Shown: positions 61,703 through 64,000 of the stretch, one piece after another
How positions within the stretch are numbered: the first letter of the stretch is position 1
Layout: every line of letters begins with the position of its first letter
Source of the DNA: Pseudomonas brassicacearum
GTDB lineage: Bacteria > Pseudomonadota > Gammaproteobacteria > Pseudomonadales > Pseudomonadaceae
Direction of reading: 5' to 3'
NCBI RefSeq assembly: GCF_009601685.2
Contig: NZ_CP045701.2
Span: 1,302,001 to 1,366,000, forward strand
Length of the DNA stretch: 64,000 nt
Program-made: the position numbers and the translations under genes
Notes under the pieces: model-generated
What the model was told of the DNA's origin: nothing
The model's database searches: none
What the model saw: only the letters and a program-made list of their open reading frames with translations

Positions 61703-62269
61703 GTGTCTGTGTTTTATTATCTATTCGATAAAGCCGGCGCATTGTCCGGGCCTGTGGAGTTTTCCGTAACGCCAGGTATTGGTGTTCAGATCCCCAGTAA
61801 TGCTGTTGAAATTTCCTTTGAACTCCCCCCGCCTGAAAAGGGCCGTACGTGGGCACTGGTGAATGATGTTCCTCGAGAGGTGGTTGATCATCGCGGTTTG
61901 GTTTATCGCAAGGAGGATGGCGGCCAGCAGATATGGAGTGAACTTGGGGAGTTGCCGGCAGCATTCACAATTGAACCCTGGCCGGGTAATTACCATATCT
62001 GGAGAAACAATACCTGGCAGTTTGACGCTGAGTCACAGCTGAGCGACCTCAAGGCCCAGGTTTTGGTTCAGCGGGATGCTCTTCTTCGTGAGGCAGTTCT
62101 GCGTATAGCCCCCCTGCAATACGCTGAAGACATCGGCGACGCCAGCGACCAGGAACAACTGGCGCTGATGGAGTGGAAACTCTATAGCGTTGAATTGAAT
62201 CGCATCCAGCATCAGATCGGTTTTCCTACCGACATCAACTGGCCTGTGATGCCTGAGCCGGCAGCTTAA
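61703..62269 (+). CDS. Tail fibre assembly protein (Tfa family), chaperone 2
   Basis: 188 residues from a GTG start. Pattern of Tfa: N-terminal domain (YYLFDKAGALSGPVEFSVTP) and C-terminal helical domain ending RIQHQIGFPTDINWPVMPEP. It should fold fibre 2. The 110 bases after it hold no gene before fibre 3. Confidence 0.85.
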   Translation: MSVFYYLFDKAGALSGPVEFSVTPGIGVQIPSNAVEISFELPPPEKGRTWALVNDVPREVVDHRGLVYRKEDGGQQIWSELGELPAAFTIEPWPGNYHIWRNNTWQFDAESQLSDLKAQVLVQRDALLREAVLRIAPLQYAEDIGDASDQEQLALMEWKLYSVELNRIQHQIGFPTDINWPVMPEPAA

Positions 62270-62380
62270 GCAACCCACGGCAGAACATCAAAACTTCCTT
62301 AATTTATCGTGCCACTGCGCATTAACGGTGAGGCTTTATATCGCCTTCATTTTGATCGCTGGTCAGTCAGGAGCGAAAAA

Positions 62381-63292
62381 ATGGACTATCCAAAAAGTGT
62401 GCCCAGTGCAGGTCTGTCGAACGGCAGGTTCGTGGATGAGGATCCGTTGGCGGGTACGCCGGGTTCCTTGATTCCCGCCAGTTGGGGCAATGGTGTGACG
62501 CAGGAATTACTCAACGTCATTCAAGCGGCGGGGATAGCGCCGTCTGAAGCCCTCTATAACCAATTGCTCACAGCCTTGCGTGGCAGCGGATTGTTTCTTA
62601 CCGCGCCGCTATTCGATAACAGCAGGGCCGTTGCAACGACTGAATACGTACTCCGCAGCGGGATGCAGTATGGCGGATTCGATGTTTACAGCACCGGGGC
62701 GACATTGACCCTATCGGATGTTGGCGGAGTTGTCAGTTTCGCCAGTAATACACCGGTTGCCGCGAGGCTGCCGGCTACAGCCGAAATCATACATGCCGCC
62801 ACAGTAACAATTGTCAACGCGGGATCGGGCATCGTTACCGTTTCGACGGCATCCGCTGTTGATGTGCTGTGCGCTTCGAATGGTGCGCAGGGAACAATCA
62901 CTATCGGTCTGGGCGAAACGGCGGAGTTCATTAAGCTCAATAATCAATGGCGTCTTATTGGCGGTACGGTGGCGTTGAAATATACGGCTATGTCCACTTC
63001 GTCATTGCAGCCCAATGGCTGGAAGCGGACGCCTGATACAACGAGTCCGACGGGATATGTTATTGAGCAGTGGGGTGTTTCTTCCAGCGGTGTGGATGCC
63101 AACGGCGTTATCGTAACGTTTCCTATGTCCTTCCCTAACGCTGTTAGAAACATCGTAGTGACCGATGGAGGCTCCACCTGTGCGTCTTTTGGAGTCTCCA
63201 CAGGCTCGCTGAGCCAGTTCAGACTTTATGGGCGGGATTACAATGGTGCCTATTCAAATTGGACTGGACTATGGCGAGCGATAGGTTATTGA
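62381..63292 (+). CDS. Tail fibre 3 of the tailocin 2 array
   Basis: 303 residues from ATG at 62381 preceded by CAGGAGCG. Shared N-terminal module again (MDYPKSVPSAGLSNGRFVDE). The C-terminal part resembles the fibre of tailocin 1: FDNSRAVATTEYVLRS is close to FDSSKLLATTEFVERA there, and both end in a W-x-AIGY type tail (WRAIGY here, WVAIGY there). The DNA is more A+T-rich than the baseplate genes. A frame starting upstream at 62309 adds 24 residues not shared with fibres 1 and 2. Confidence 0.87.
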   Translation: MDYPKSVPSAGLSNGRFVDEDPLAGTPGSLIPASWGNGVTQELLNVIQAAGIAPSEALYNQLLTALRGSGLFLTAPLFDNSRAVATTEYVLRSGMQYGGFDVYSTGATLTLSDVGGVVSFASNTPVAARLPATAEIIHAATVTIVNAGSGIVTVSTASAVDVLCASNGAQGTITIGLGETAEFIKLNNQWRLIGGTVALKYTAMSTSSLQPNGWKRTPDTTSPTGYVIEQWGVSSSGVDANGVIVTFPMSFPNAVRNIVVTDGGSTCASFGVSTGSLSQFRLYGRDYNGAYSNWTGLWRAIGY

Positions 63293-63305
63293 AGGGGAGG
63301 TAAAT

Positions 63306-63737
63306 ATGTTGATTTATTACGCTCAATCCACAGGCGGGTTCTACAACTCTATCGATCACTCGGGCAATCTTCCTGAAGACGCGATCAAGATCACCGATGA
63401 AGAATATCGAACCTTATTTGCCGCCCCCTTCCTGAACAAACGTATCGAGTCGGACGCCAAAGGTCGTCCGGTGCTCCTGGAGCAGTCCGTTAATGAACTC
63501 ACGGTACGAATGGCCAGTGAAAAGAATTGGCGTGATGCATCGCTCACAGCAACCGACTGCCTCATAGCAAGGGATCGCGACGAAATGGACGACGGCGGCG
63601 GTACGACGCTGGACCAAACACAGTACACACAGCTTCAGGCTTATCGCCGGGCTCTGAGGGATTGGCCGCAGGATGAGCACTTTCCAGCCACTGAATATCG
63701 TCCGGTTGCGCCGTCCTGGCTGGCCGGACATCTTTGA
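63306..63737 (+). CDS. Fibre assembly chaperone 3
   Basis: 143 residues. C-terminal half clearly related to the tailocin 1 fibre chaperone at 42266 (YRRALRDWPQDEHFPATEYR against YRRALRNWPEAGEFPLIDHR), while the N-terminal half differs. It is coupled to fibre 3 with a GGGGAGG ribosome site. Confidence 0.83.
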   Translation: MLIYYAQSTGGFYNSIDHSGNLPEDAIKITDEEYRTLFAAPFLNKRIESDAKGRPVLLEQSVNELTVRMASEKNWRDASLTATDCLIARDRDEMDDGGGTTLDQTQYTQLQAYRRALRDWPQDEHFPATEYRPVAPSWLAGHL

Positions 63738-63761
63738 TCATGCACTTGCGATGACCTGAAC

Positions 63762-64000
63762 ATGGACCTTACGCAGCAGCAACTCATCAACATCATGCCC
63801 AACGCCCGCACCCAAGCGGGCGTTTTTATTTTCGCGCTGAACACCGCCATGCCCCACTATCGTATCGACACGCCCAAACGCATGGCCGCGTTCCTGGCCC
63901 AGGTCGGTCATGAGTCGGGCCAACTGCGTTATGTGCGCGAGCTAGGCAGCGAGCAATACCTGAGCAAATACGATACCGGAACCCTGGCCGTTCGCCTGGG
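63762..64000 (+). CDS. GH19-type endolysin (3' cut by window end)
   Basis: Frame open to the window end: 79 codons read MDLTQQQLINIMPNARTQAG, then RMAAFLAQVGHESGQLRYVR, the chitinase/endolysin family motif with its catalytic Glu. It would break the host wall for tailocin release, with the holin at 36885. It is the only lysis enzyme in the window. A terminator-like hairpin lies within codons 14-22. Confidence 0.82.
   Translation, partial: MDLTQQQLINIMPNARTQAGVFIFALNTAMPHYRIDTPKRMAAFLAQVGHESGQLRYVRELGSEQYLSKYDTGTLAVRL
63802..63827 (+). terminator. Terminator-like hairpin inside the endolysin gene start
   Basis: ACGCCCGC / GCGGGCGT, a perfect 8-bp stem with a 6-base loop, followed by TTTTTATTTT. 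It lies 40 bases inside the coding region, so it may be coding coincidence or an attenuator. Confidence 0.5.

Noticed and set aside
58919..63737. Invertible fibre switch
   Set aside because: All fibre cassettes have the same orientation, and neither an invertase gene nor inverted crossover sites is seen.

Overview
This window is a chromosomal stretch of a Pseudomonas species, most probably from the P. fluorescens complex. The evidence is the gene order (rseP-bamA-skp-lpxD-fabZ-lpxA-lpxB-rnhB-dnaE-accA, then pyrG-kdsA-eno-ftsB-ispD, ispF-truD-surE-pcm-nlpD-rpoS, rsmZ, fdxA, mutS), high G+C codon use, many Pseudomonas-type REP/REPIN palindromes and a tailocin cluster next to mutS.

Positions 1-31500 are ordinary core genome. 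They hold outer-membrane protein assembly and lipid A synthesis, DNA polymerase III alpha, fatty acid initiation, tRNA and isoprenoid enzymes, glutathione-dependent formaldehyde detoxification with a divergent LysR regulator, the nlpD-rpoS stress locus, the Gac/Rsm small RNA RsmZ and a 7Fe ferredoxin. An IS1182-type element of about 1.66 kb sits between rpoS and rsmZ, inside a long dispersed palindromic repeat.

Positions 31500-36884 run from mutS through a DUF3077-type gene and repeat-rich DNA to the control region of a defective-phage locus. This region holds an S24/XRE autocleavable repressor (PrtR-like), a good sigma70 promoter with three copies of a 14-bp palindrome ATGC-N6-GCAT (a fourth lies upstream of the repressor gene), and a leader of about 390 nt with a terminator-like hairpin.

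Positions 36885-64000 are a double contractile tailocin cluster. The first set (holin, then spike to gpD) has the gene order known for R2 pyocin and phage P2 tails. The second set (gp37-like to gp48-like) has the order of phage Mu tails. Both have a tape-measure gene preceded by a tail-assembly chaperone gene with a correctly phased -1 frameshift heptamer (T TTA AAC and T TTT TTC). The second set ends in three tandem fibre-plus-chaperone modules that share one N-terminal attachment sequence, followed by a GH19-type endolysin cut by the window end. No integrase, capsid, portal, terminase or replication gene is seen, so these are particles without heads. One repressor, one promoter and one holin appear to serve both.

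The most interesting points are the operator set, the two frameshift sites, the fibre array, the hairpins placed between or inside late genes (leader, before sheath 1, after sheath 2, inside the endolysin start), and the IS in the rpoS-rsmZ interval.
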